Below, piece after piece: positions 35,908-64,000 of a DNA stretch of 64,000 bases. The stretch is from NCBI RefSeq assembly GCF_019059575.1, contig NW_024881699.1, positions 1-64,000 of the forward strand. Reading direction: 5' to 3'. Position 1 is the stretch's first letter. Each line of letters starts with the position of its first letter. The DNA comes from Amphibalanus amphitrite (taxonomy: Eukaryota > Arthropoda > Thecostraca > Balanomorpha > Balanidae). Below the pieces are notes generated by a model. The model ran no database searches and was not told the DNA's origin. It saw only the letters and a list, made by a program, of their open reading frames with translations. Position numbers and translations under genes: made by a program.

Positions 35908-37305
35908 TCAGTAAACGGTGAGTGAATCCTCGAACATCTTGGCCAGGTCGTCCTCGGACTGGGGCCTGGGCGCCAGTTTGGTGACCCTGTGCTGCGGCAC
36001 GGTGCCGCGCACCAGCGCCGGGATGTCCTCAGACTTATAGCCCAGCGCCGACAGGCCGTTCTCCACCTTCATGAACTGCATGAAGTCGAGCAGCACCTCG
36101 GCCAGGACCTCGCCGGCCTGCGCGGCGCTCTTGCCGGTGACGTCGGCTCCGAGCAGCTCGGCGGCGCGCAGGTGTCGCTCCGGACACAGGGGCGCGGTGA
36201 ACCGGAACACGGCGGGAGACGTCATCACCACGGACAGGCCGTGCGGGATGATGGCGTGCTGCGCCGAGTAGTCGGCCGGCTGGTGGCTCCGCACCATGCC
36301 CGCGATCGGGTAGCTCATGCCGTGGCACAGGTGCACGCCCGCGTTGCCGAAGCCGATGCCGGCGAACGCGCTGGCCATGTGGATCTGGCTGCGCGCCTCG
36401 ACGTCGCCGGCGTCGTACACGGAGCGGCGGAAGTACTTGGCCATGATGCGCAGCGTTGCCTCGGCCCACACGTCCGAGATGGGGTTACTGCCCTGGTAGG
36501 CCGGCCGGTGGATCGGGTTGTCCGGCCGCGGCGAGCGCTGGTTGTACGGGATGGCCGTGTACGACTCCAGCGCGTGGCAGAGCACGTCGAAGCCGCTGTA
36601 GCAGGCCACCCGTTCGGGCATGGCCAGCGCGTGCAGCGGGTCGACGAGGCCGAGCGTGGGGCGCAGCTCGCGGTTGGCGATGCCCGTCTTGGCGTGCAGT
36701 GGCAGGTAGTCGAAGATGGCCACTCCTGTTGTCTCGGATCCAGTTCCGGACGTGGTCGGAACGGCGATCAGCGGCTTCACCTTCCCCAGGATCGGCTTGC
36801 CCTTTCCGATCGGCGGGTTCACGTAGTCGAGGAACTCCGCCTCGGGGTTACAGAGGTACAGGTTCGCCGCCTTGGCCGTGTCCATGACACTGCCTCCTCC
36901 GACCGCCAGGAAAGCGTCGAACGGCTGACTCCGGGCGAACCGGATGGCGTCCTCGAAACTCTCATTGGTCGGTTCGACCCGCACCCCATCATACAGCTCG
37001 AAGTTAACCCCGTGCTTGTGCAGCGACTCGAGGGTCGCCTTCACAGGCGAGAGTTTCACCAGGTTGGAGTCGGTCATGACGCACACCTTCTTGGCGCCCA
37101 TGTTGTTGAAGTCCATGCCGACCTCCTGGGTGACGCCGGGTCCATAGCGGATGTTGGAGCACGCCATCTCGAAAGCGTAGTCGGTGGAGGGCGGCGTAGC
37201 GGTCGTGTGCCGCACCGCCCCTCCGGAGCCGTGTGCCGGACAGCGGCACGACACACGCTCCATGGCCTGCAGCATCGATAGCACGCGGCCGCGGCCCGAC
37301 GCCAT
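35908..37305 (-). CDS. ADHFE1: Hydroxyacid-oxoacid transhydrogenase, single exon
   Basis: Mitochondrial iron-type alcohol dehydrogenase family enzyme that oxidises 4-hydroxybutyrate with reduction of 2-oxoglutarate to 2-hydroxyglutarate. The 465-residue frame matches the usual length (human 467). The N-terminus is rich in Arg with few acidic residues, fitting a mitochondrial presequence. NAD-binding GGGSVMDTAKAANLYL, then PTTSGTGSETT and the metal-site regions GFDVLCHALESYTA and GNAGVHLCHGMSYPIAGM are all present. The start codon has G at -3 and +4. The whole protein is uninterrupted by introns, unlike the neighbouring genes and the multi-exon vertebrate gene. I see no decay. It could be an intron-loss or retrocopy form. 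The 430-residue frame on the opposite strand is its shadow. Confidence 0.95.
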   Translation of the reverse strand: MASGRGRVLSMLQAMERVSCRCPAHGSGGAVRHTTATPPSTDYAFEMACSNIRYGPGVTQEVGMDFNNMGAKKVCVMTDSNLVKLSPVKATLESLHKHGVNFELYDGVRVEPTNESFEDAIRFARSQPFDAFLAVGGGSVMDTAKAANLYLCNPEAEFLDYVNPPIGKGKPILGKVKPLIAVPTTSGTGSETTGVAIFDYLPLHAKTGIANRELRPTLGLVDPLHALAMPERVACYSGFDVLCHALESYTAIPYNQRSPRPDNPIHRPAYQGSNPISDVWAEATLRIMAKYFRRSVYDAGDVEARSQIHMASAFAGIGFGNAGVHLCHGMSYPIAGMVRSHQPADYSAQHAIIPHGLSVVMTSPAVFRFTAPLCPERHLRAAELLGADVTGKSAAQAGEVLAEVLLDFMQFMKVENGLSALGYKSEDIPALVRGTVPQHRVTKLAPRPQSEDDLAKMFEDSLTVY

Positions 37306-39066
37306 CGCTGCAGCGGTGCGAACTCACAGCGCAGTGCAGTCACGTACAAACCAGTCGCCACACAACTCACAAAGGTGTTTGCAGGCGTTTGCTCGTTTCT
37401 TGCGAGGGCTTATGTCAACTCTGGTCGGTCGTTGTCGGCAATCACTCTCCACACAACTCTCCTGGCGCGGCACAGGGAGCGACTGGGCCGCGGTCCGGTC
37501 CGATCCGGTCCTGCCCGGCTGAACACACATGTCTCGGCGGCCCGACGTTCAAGGTTACCCGGCGCCCACGGCCCGCCCCTCTCGCGACCTTGGCGGTGAC
37601 AGGCGCCGATACCGCGTTGGTAGTCAGGAGGCCGGTGAACCGTCAGGGCAGGGGGCTCGGCTGCCGGGCGGGGAAATGTAAACAAACCTGCGTGACCGCG
37701 ACATGCGATCGTGGCTTATACAGATATAGCTAGACTACCATTACGCCTGGACTTTTTATCCGTTCGTTGATTATTCTTGCCGTGTCAAGACCTTCGATTG
37801 AACGTTCCTCAGATATTTCGAATAGTATGTGCGTGCGAGATGAGGTAATGTGAATATAAAAACTTCCAATCCCTAAAAACTGCAATAAGACGGATCTACT
37901 TTGGGATTGACTGTTTGTCAGAGCGGGACTTGAACAAATAACAGCCTTCCATCTAGGTAGGAGGTGTGTGGGCTGAACCTCTAGGATATTATTCCAACCA
38001 AAGACTTTCGATATCTGAACACTTTACAGCGCATTATGTATATTAAATGTATCACAGACATTGTCGCTCGCACGGCACGACCTTTGTTTCAGCAACCCTT
38101 CCGACTCAGAGTCAAAACTGAATAACGCTTTTACATATACGTCGGCCATTCGCCTCTTTGAGATCGAGCCTTGAAGAAGGTGCCAGTCCCCTCAAACGGG
38201 AAGGATATTTGCACTGCTGCAGTGAGAGCTGAGTGCCTTTACGTCGGACACTTGTGATTGGTAACAGTTCAGTTCAATGACAAACTCTTCATAACGATGA
38301 GACGTCCTTTTTCGAGTTCAACTCAATACATAAAGGTAAACAACCATCCCCTGAACTACTGATGGCCTTGAATAACGTTGCGTTTCTCTCATACTTCGTT
38401 GTCACTTGTCGCGTACCTAACAATACACATAGCAGCCATTGGAACGAATTAACAGTATTAACACCAATGCAAGTCATTCGTGATACACCGCTCCGTTGAA
38501 GACACCGCACGATACAATGCACAATTCAAAAAGCGCACCACCTGTCTCGCACGAAAAGCATGTTCATTGGTCATCTTACAAAGTGGAAGTTTAATTATTT
38601 ATGATAGCGCCGGCCGTTAGGGAGCGCCGATATGACTTGGTCGTCGGGTGAGACGGGGTGTTGCCCAATACTGGCATACGTTCACTGATAGGCGTTCGAA
38701 GGTTGGCACTACTGATGGCTGTTTCACAGTCGTCCAGAAATGCAGTGCCGAGTCTCAGTTTTAATGACTTGCTTCGACTAGTTGAATTAGCTCTTGTATG
38801 TAGGCGTTCCTGAGATTCCTGTCGAAAGAGGCTATTTCCATTTGTGGGGTAAGTAAACCCAAACCCTGAAAATGAAAGAACTTGTGTTAAATTCATTTGA
38901 ATTGTATCTTCGCTTCATTATTGGTCTTTCCTTAGTGTGTTCAGCTGTGCACTTTTTACGTAATTGTTAGGCATTACTTCTGGTTTTGTGAACAAAGACT
39001 CCCACCCACAAGTCGAGTAATGATACTTATACATTGCAATGACACCCTGATTGATCCACCGGACCG
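37306..39066. other. Spacer between ADHFE1 and TMTC3
   Basis: GC-rich sequence to about 37680 is the likely ADHFE1 promoter region. The rest, to the TMTC3 polyadenylation signal, has no recognised gene. The frame at 38591-38896 has no known domain. Confidence 0.35.
37919..37990 (-). repeat. Possible tRNA-derived SINE remnant
   Basis: On the minus strand, TGTTCAAGTCCCGC fits a Pol III B box, and about 40 bases upstream CTAGAGGTTCAGCC is a weak A-box-like stretch with an anticodon-arm-like segment between. A folded cloverleaf was not established. It may be a decayed tRNA or SINE head. Confidence 0.25.
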
Positions 39067-39072
39067 TTTATT
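39067..39072 (-). terminator. TMTC3 polyadenylation signal
   Basis: AATAAA on the minus strand, about 50 bases after the TMTC3 stop codon. Confidence 0.7.
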
Positions 39073-39120
39073 TTTAAAGTTGGTAGCGGCATTGTACACA
39101 AAATCCAGCTGAACTGACCC

Positions 39121-59381
<20,261 letters not shown>

Positions 59382-59849
59382 CTGGAACAGAAATACGCCG
59401 GCTTATCAAATGCAAATCAAATGTGCACTGCCAATACTTTAGAAGGTGGCGACACATGGTCGCTCACTTGTGGAGTTCTTAACCCTCGCCCGCACATGCC
59501 ATTTTCCCATCCTAGAACGCACATGGGGGGGGGGGGTGGTTGCCACCCCCCCGCGCCATTTCGTTCCTGTTGGAGATAGAGCTTAGCAGTAAAGACCAAA
59601 AAGATTCTTTGGGAAGAGACGAATCCAATGATACCCAGTTTTACCTTCTCAGGTCAGTCATTGACCTTCCAGGTCAGTTCAAACTAAAAAATGTTGCTGT
59701 TTTGGGTCACCGTTGGATATCAAGTGCGCTGCTTATCAAATACCGATGACGATGCTGTTTTCTGGTGCCAAGCCAGCTAGAACCTCTTTGTCACACTATC
59801 CGACCAGAATTTTGCTGCTGAGGTCATTTCAGGTCAAGTTAGGTCAAGG

Positions 59850-62577
59850 TCAATTATTTATTATTTTTTATTATTATTTATTATTCAACAGACCGTCAAC
59901 AGGCACTTGACCCACTAAAAGACGGAGTCACAAGACTAAAAACAATAAATATGGCACACACACAGGCAGCATACACACGCCGGGATAAAAACGCAGATAC
60001 ATATGTAACTAAAATAGAAAACAATGAACAATATAATGAAATAGGCAATGAAGTGAAAATATGAAGAAAAAAATGTGTGAACGACCACTGAGCATAAGTT
60101 TTAAAATCCCATGTAAGGTGGGAAAGAAATCATGATACAAGATACACCAGAATAGCTGAACAAACAGTAAATATGAACACAGAGATAAACGATGTATAGG
60201 TACTTTAAAAACACGTAAAAATGTATAAAGTGAAATGAAAAATATAAGAAAACATTAAAAATAGACATATTTAAAATCATAAAAAAATATAAAATCAATA
60301 AGAATCACCTACCAACAGTGACTAGTAGCCCGGAGGTGGTGGTAAGTTCGCAACGTATTTGATAACATGAGCTTTGTACACAAAAAAGCTGGTCGTGAAA
60401 AAGTCGTCTTTGGAATGAGCGAGGAATGAGTTTGTCTCTCTCGCGACACGACAGACCAACCCGTTCTGGACCGTGCTGATTCGGGCGCGACTCTCAGCAA
60501 ACAGTGCTGCAGTGCGCGTCGGTCGGATAGGCACGCGTAAGGGGAATCGGGATAAGAGTATCTCAGAGTTCAGTTTCTCGGAGAACAGACCCTTTAGGAA
60601 CAGGAGGTCGTGTTGGGCTCTTCGAGAGGAAAGGAACGGGACACGGAAATGCTTGGATAAATCTGGATAGGTAAGTGATGGGCAAGGATTGTTGGAGTGG
60701 TGGTTTAACCAGAGGAGAAACTTGTGCTGAATCCGATCGACGCGAACTGTGTGGGAAGTGGCTGCGCCTGCCCAAATGACCGTTCCGAACTCAAGGACAG
60801 AACGTACGTTTGCGAAGTACGCAGCCAACAGAGATTTCGTATTGAATTTGGCTTTTTTAGATCCGGTTTGAAATGAGCGAATGAGAAGCCCGAGAGACCG
60901 GTTGGCTCGGGCAGCAATATGGTTTATATGGTCCGAAAAGGTCAATTTTGAGTCCAGAACAATGCCGAGATCACGAATGCTCTTGACGGACTCGAGACTG
61001 GTGCCTCCGATGCTATATTTCACTTGAATCGGCTGGCGCCGAAGAGTGGTGGTGAAGGCCTTGCATTTAGACGGATTTAGAGTTAAGACCCATGTGACGC
61101 ACCACTCCTGAAGGCGACACAGGTCGTCCTGCAGGAGCCGCGCGTCAGATGAGTCTTTGATTTTACGATATACTTTGAGGTCGTCAGCGTACAATAGACA
61201 GTTCGAGGTCAGGTTGTCCGGAAGGTCGTTAATGTAAAGAGCGAATGCCAAAGGAGCCAAAAGTGACCCTTCCGGCACGCCGGAAGTGACAGAGATCCAA
61301 TCTGACGTTTTGCCGTTCACCACAACTCTCTGGCGCCTTCCGGAGAGATATGAGGCAAACCATTTGAGCGCTGACTGTTTTAGGTGGTATGATTGATTGA
61401 GTTTGTGAATCAAAAGCCGATGGTTGACACTTTGGAACGCTGCCGAAAAGTCTGTATAAATGGCGTCCGTCTGAAGTCCCTCCTGCATAGCTTCCCACGC
61501 CGAGCACAGATACACCGCTAAGTTTGAGGTGCACGATCTCCGAGGAACAAAACCATGTTGTTCTGAACATAGAGCCGAAGACACATGTCGGAAAAGTTGA
61601 TCATATACTACTTTTTCAAAAACTTTTCCAAAGAGAGAGATGAGACTAATCGACCGGTAGTTCATGGGATTCTTTTTGTCTCCTTTTTTGAATAAAGGAA
61701 TGATATTTGCCTCTTTCCAGAGTTCTGGAAAAACACCGGAGTCCAAAGAGTTGTTGAATATTTTTGTAAGTGGGACGGTCAGCTGGTCTGCACATTCTAG
61801 GATGATTTTTGCGCTGATATTGTCAGGCCCGCATGCCTTGTTTTGGTCAAGTGCCTTTAAAATTGCTGACACTGTCCCTTCTGAAACCGTAAAACGTGGC
61901 AAGGTGTCTAGAGTGTATACTGGTGCGGCAGGGAGCGTGTTTAAAGTAGGCACTACAAATTTTGTTGCGAAAGCCCGGTTCAGAAGCATCGCCTTTTCAC
62001 TGTCATCATTGATGATCGCTCCTTCGTCGTCCTTGAGACAAGGAATTGAACCTGACTTTTTGCCTGTGCTCTTCAGGAAAGTCCAAAAGCGTTTCGGGTT
62101 CGTTTTTAGATCATCTGCTAACTTTCCGAGATAATCGTAGTACTTCGCACAGGCCAGGTTTTTAAATATCCTACGTTTCTCGGCGAAGTCAGCGGTAGCA
62201 TCTGTGCTCGGGTTGCGGCGCATCCGTTTGTGAGCCGCCTCCTTCAGCCGGAGCGCCGCCCGAACAGCACGGTCAAACCACGGTGGGCATTTGCGATTGA
62301 TAGTCACTGATGGTACGTGATCGGCTATAGCACTTTCAAGCAGAGAGTAAAACATTTCGACAGCGCTGTTGACAGGACGATCATCTAACATGCCCCAGTG
62401 AATAAGTGAGAGTGAACGGCGCAGTCCGTTGAAATCGGCTTCCTTATAATTGTAAGCCGTTCGACGTGACACTAGTACAGGGCGAGAGTAAGGTGTCACA
62501 AAGTGTCCGACCACTTCTCTGTGATCAGTGTCAAAACAGCTCTCCAGCACATCAATCTGTACGCAGTTAACACCTTA
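59850..62577 (-). mobile_element. 5'-truncated LINE (Jockey/CR1-like)
   Basis: A non-LTR retrotransposon on the minus strand. The 3' end near 59850 is a run of AATAATA-type repeats. The 5' end breaks off near 62577 within the endonuclease domain. It has a single long intact frame and about 470 bases of 3' untranslated sequence. Its intactness suggests a fairly recent insertion into the TTAA element. Confidence 0.85.
60322..62550 (-). CDS. LINE reverse transcriptase, 742 residues, 5' truncated
   Basis: The frame starts in the tail of the endonuclease (CFDTDHREVVGHF) and runs through the whole reverse transcriptase: NKACGPDNISAKII, NYRSISLISLFGKVFEK, IYTDFSAAFQSVNH, SGVPEGSLLAPLAFALYIND, the catalytic LLYADD and then IRDLGIVLDSKLTFSDH. 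A C-terminal region of about 180 residues follows. There is no internal stop. The canonical PQG of motif B is PEG here, and NYRPIS is NYRSIS. It lacks the N-terminal endonuclease, so it is not autonomous. The true upstream frame was longer; the ATG is simply the first in the remaining piece. Confidence 0.88.
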   Translation of the reverse strand: MLESCFDTDHREVVGHFVTPYSRPVLVSRRTAYNYKEADFNGLRRSLSLIHWGMLDDRPVNSAVEMFYSLLESAIADHVPSVTINRKCPPWFDRAVRAALRLKEAAHKRMRRNPSTDATADFAEKRRIFKNLACAKYYDYLGKLADDLKTNPKRFWTFLKSTGKKSGSIPCLKDDEGAIINDDSEKAMLLNRAFATKFVVPTLNTLPAAPVYTLDTLPRFTVSEGTVSAILKALDQNKACGPDNISAKIILECADQLTVPLTKIFNNSLDSGVFPELWKEANIIPLFKKGDKKNPMNYRSISLISLFGKVFEKVVYDQLFRHVSSALCSEQHGFVPRRSCTSNLAVYLCSAWEAMQEGLQTDAIYTDFSAAFQSVNHRLLIHKLNQSYHLKQSALKWFASYLSGRRQRVVVNGKTSDWISVTSGVPEGSLLAPLAFALYINDLPDNLTSNCLLYADDLKVYRKIKDSSDARLLQDDLCRLQEWCVTWVLTLNPSKCKAFTTTLRRQPIQVKYSIGGTSLESVKSIRDLGIVLDSKLTFSDHINHIAARANRSLGLLIRSFQTGSKKAKFNTKSLLAAYFANVRSVLEFGTVIWAGAATSHTVRVDRIQHKFLLWLNHHSNNPCPSLTYPDLSKHFRVPFLSSRRAQHDLLFLKGLFSEKLNSEILLSRFPLRVPIRPTRTAALFAESRARISTVQNGLVCRVARETNSFLAHSKDDFFTTSFFVYKAHVIKYVANLPPPPGY

Positions 62578-63113
62578 TATGTGTTTGTATGTCTGTGTGT
62601 GTCTGTGTGTATACTGATGTGTGCACCGATTGTTTTTGGATCCATATCACATGAAATCATGATCTGAGAAGCTTTTACCAAAAATGCAGTAAAAAAAAAC
62701 TTCACAAAAAGTAAACTCAGCTTGCCTAAAACGCAATTATCTTAGATGACCTAGGTTGACCTTGACCCTGACCTTGACCCCTTTACATCGTCGAACAACA
62801 TGTTCCATGATAGGTGGGAGGTAAGACTGGCAAAAAAGGCCGAAATCAGGGTGTCAAAAGCTCACAAGGCCCATGGCAAACGCAAGATGTTGAGAATTGG
62901 CCATTTGGGTCATGACATGACCTGAAAAACAAGGTCATATCTCCGAAACCAAAAATCACAGAAACTTGAAATTTTCAGTGGACATCAAGAAAGGATAGAC
63001 GAGCAGCTATACGAAAAATCAGCCTTCTAGCTCTAGAAATGTTGAGTGCAGAGCAGAAAGACTGCCTGGGGGGGTCGCAACCCCCCCCCCCCCCATGTGC
63101 GGGCGAGGGTTAA

Positions 63114-63474
63114 CCCGCGCCCCGTTGGGCTCTGCCGAGCAACGCCATTTGTTGGGGCCCCCCCCCTAAGATCTCGAGAACCACGCAACCTAGCGACAAG
63201 CGGCAAACGGTGTTGGATAGCCCTATCAGGGAACTACCTTGTAACCCAATTTTATTGACCTAGTTCAAACCGATGACGTCACAGGTCAGGTCAAAGGTCG
63301 AATTTTCACCGTTTACAGGCATTTCAAGAAATGCGTTGTAAAATCGAGTAAAATGCATTTCATTGAAAATCATCGATGGGGAAATGTTCTTCAAACACAT
63401 ATTTTGCTATTTGAGGTCACTGATACCAGGTCAGGTCACAGAGGTCAGGTCACTGCAGGGGGTCACAGTGGCCG
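63114..63474 (+). mobile_element. Partial copy of TTAA element family B
   Basis: CCCGCGCCCCGTTGGGC directly follows the TTAA that also ends the family-A element, so the two elements share one TTAA. The sequence follows the left third of the element at 34300, including the CAAACXGATGACGTCACAGG-like stretch with its TGACGTCA site (63274) and the AGGTCAGGTCAAAGGTC cluster. Similarity stops at about 63474, and no right end was found in the window. Confidence 0.8.
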
Positions 63475-64000
63475 TTTTCACGACGGAATAGCAGGCATCT
63501 ATTTAATCCCCATTTGATCCTTTGGTTCCTCAGGAATTTTAGTAGTTCTTTTTAGTAAGTTCCCCAGCTTTCGAATGAATGGTGCGTTAGTTTGCTATTT
63601 TTCTATTAAATATCACATCGATTTACTTTATCTAAGGATTTATCACTAATATCAACATAAAGCGTAAGCACAATTATAAAATTATGAAATTATTAAATAC
63701 TAGTACAATAGTTAAAAAAAGATACTGAGTTGCCAGGCTACAAAGAATATATTCATTTATGGCGCACGACAGACATTTAGAAAGCAGCGCCCTGTTTTGT
63801 TGCACGCTGCTAGCCGCTTCCATTGGGTTTTGCAGGCCGACGTCATTGGTCGTTACACGTATGATGTCACGCGACTTGTGGCCTGTCACGGCCACAATCA
63901 ATCTCCACTAAATGAATGCAACAATGGCCTTTTAAGTTGATCTCTGTGGTCATCTGTCTATGGAGCGACCAATATGAAAGTTGGGTGAATTTACCGGGGT
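63475..64000. other. Nothing recognised
   Basis: AT-rich sequence at the window edge. I found no TMTC3 first exon here; it is probably beyond the window. Confidence 0.4.

Larger units (their letters stand above)
59483..63109. mobile_element. TTAA-flanked element (family A) with LINE inserted
   Basis: Left end CCCTCGCCCGCACATG and right end CATGTGCGGGCGAGGG are exact inverses, flanked by TTAA at 59479-59482 and 63110-63113. Subterminal G/C runs mirror each other. Without the LINE (about 59850-62577) the element is about 0.9 kb and non-autonomous. Inner parts on both sides are rich in AGGTCA. TTAA flanks suggest piggyBac or Kolobok. It lies upstream of the first visible TMTC3 exon, most likely in an intron. 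Confidence 0.85.

Noticed and set aside
35989-37281. 430-residue frame opposite ADHFE1
   Set aside because: Shadow frame of a GC-rich gene; no homology, while the minus strand has a complete enzyme.
63475-64000. Possible first exon of TMTC3
   Set aside because: No minus-strand frame resembles the conserved N-terminal segment of the family.

Overview
This is animal nuclear DNA. It holds intron-containing protein genes with GC-rich third positions, GT-AG splice sites and AATAAA signals, embedded in a dense population of transposons, long dinucleotide runs and dispersed repeats. The gene set (BRCA2 with BRC repeats, TSPO, ADHFE1, TMTC3) is metazoan. The GIY-YIG Penelope-type element, APE-type LINEs, long GA/CT runs and high coding GC suggest an invertebrate, possibly a marine arthropod such as a crustacean. 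That taxonomic guess is inference with low confidence.

Layout. 1-2411: a head-to-head pair of Penelope-like element 3' ends forming a 2.4 kb palindrome. 2412-4460: arrays of 20-bp palindromes around a 144-bp AT run, with a second copy of the unit 1.6 kb away. 4.8-8 kb: short inverted-repeat (MITE-like) elements, AGGTCA-rich sequence and a GA run. 8-11.6 kb: a decayed LINE on the minus strand. 11.6-17 kb: further repeats, including a three-copy tandem array and several MITEs. 17-18.9 kb: sequence without a recognised gene.

Host genes. BRCA2 occupies 18945-29955 on the minus strand. I assign 13 coding exons whose phases all agree and sum to 6642 bases, giving a model of about 2213 residues. 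One 4.3-kb exon carries 12 BRC repeats, followed by the helical domain, OB folds, tower and a C-terminal RAD51-binding-like motif. TSPO (32132-33431, plus strand, four coding exons, 161 residues) is divergent from BRCA2 across about 2.2 kb. ADHFE1 (35908-37305, minus strand) is a single uninterrupted frame of 465 residues. TMTC3 (39121-59381, minus strand, 13 exons in view, 786 residues) runs towards the right edge; its first exon or exons lie outside the recognised region. The genes do not form a pathway: they cover homologous recombination, outer mitochondrial membrane sterol/porphyrin binding, mitochondrial hydroxyacid metabolism and ER cadherin O-mannosylation.

The TMTC3 introns are a transposon sink. 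They hold TA-flanked MITEs, two spacerless 330-bp palindromes, and upstream of the first visible exon a TTAA-flanked element (59483-63109) with a 5'-truncated LINE inside it, abutting a second TTAA element across a shared TTAA. The most unusual observations are tandem duplications that track exon or gene boundaries at four sites, the homogenised BRC array, the palindrome arrays, and a TTAA element family that keeps several perfect TGACGTCA sites and nuclear-receptor half-site repeats in separate copies.
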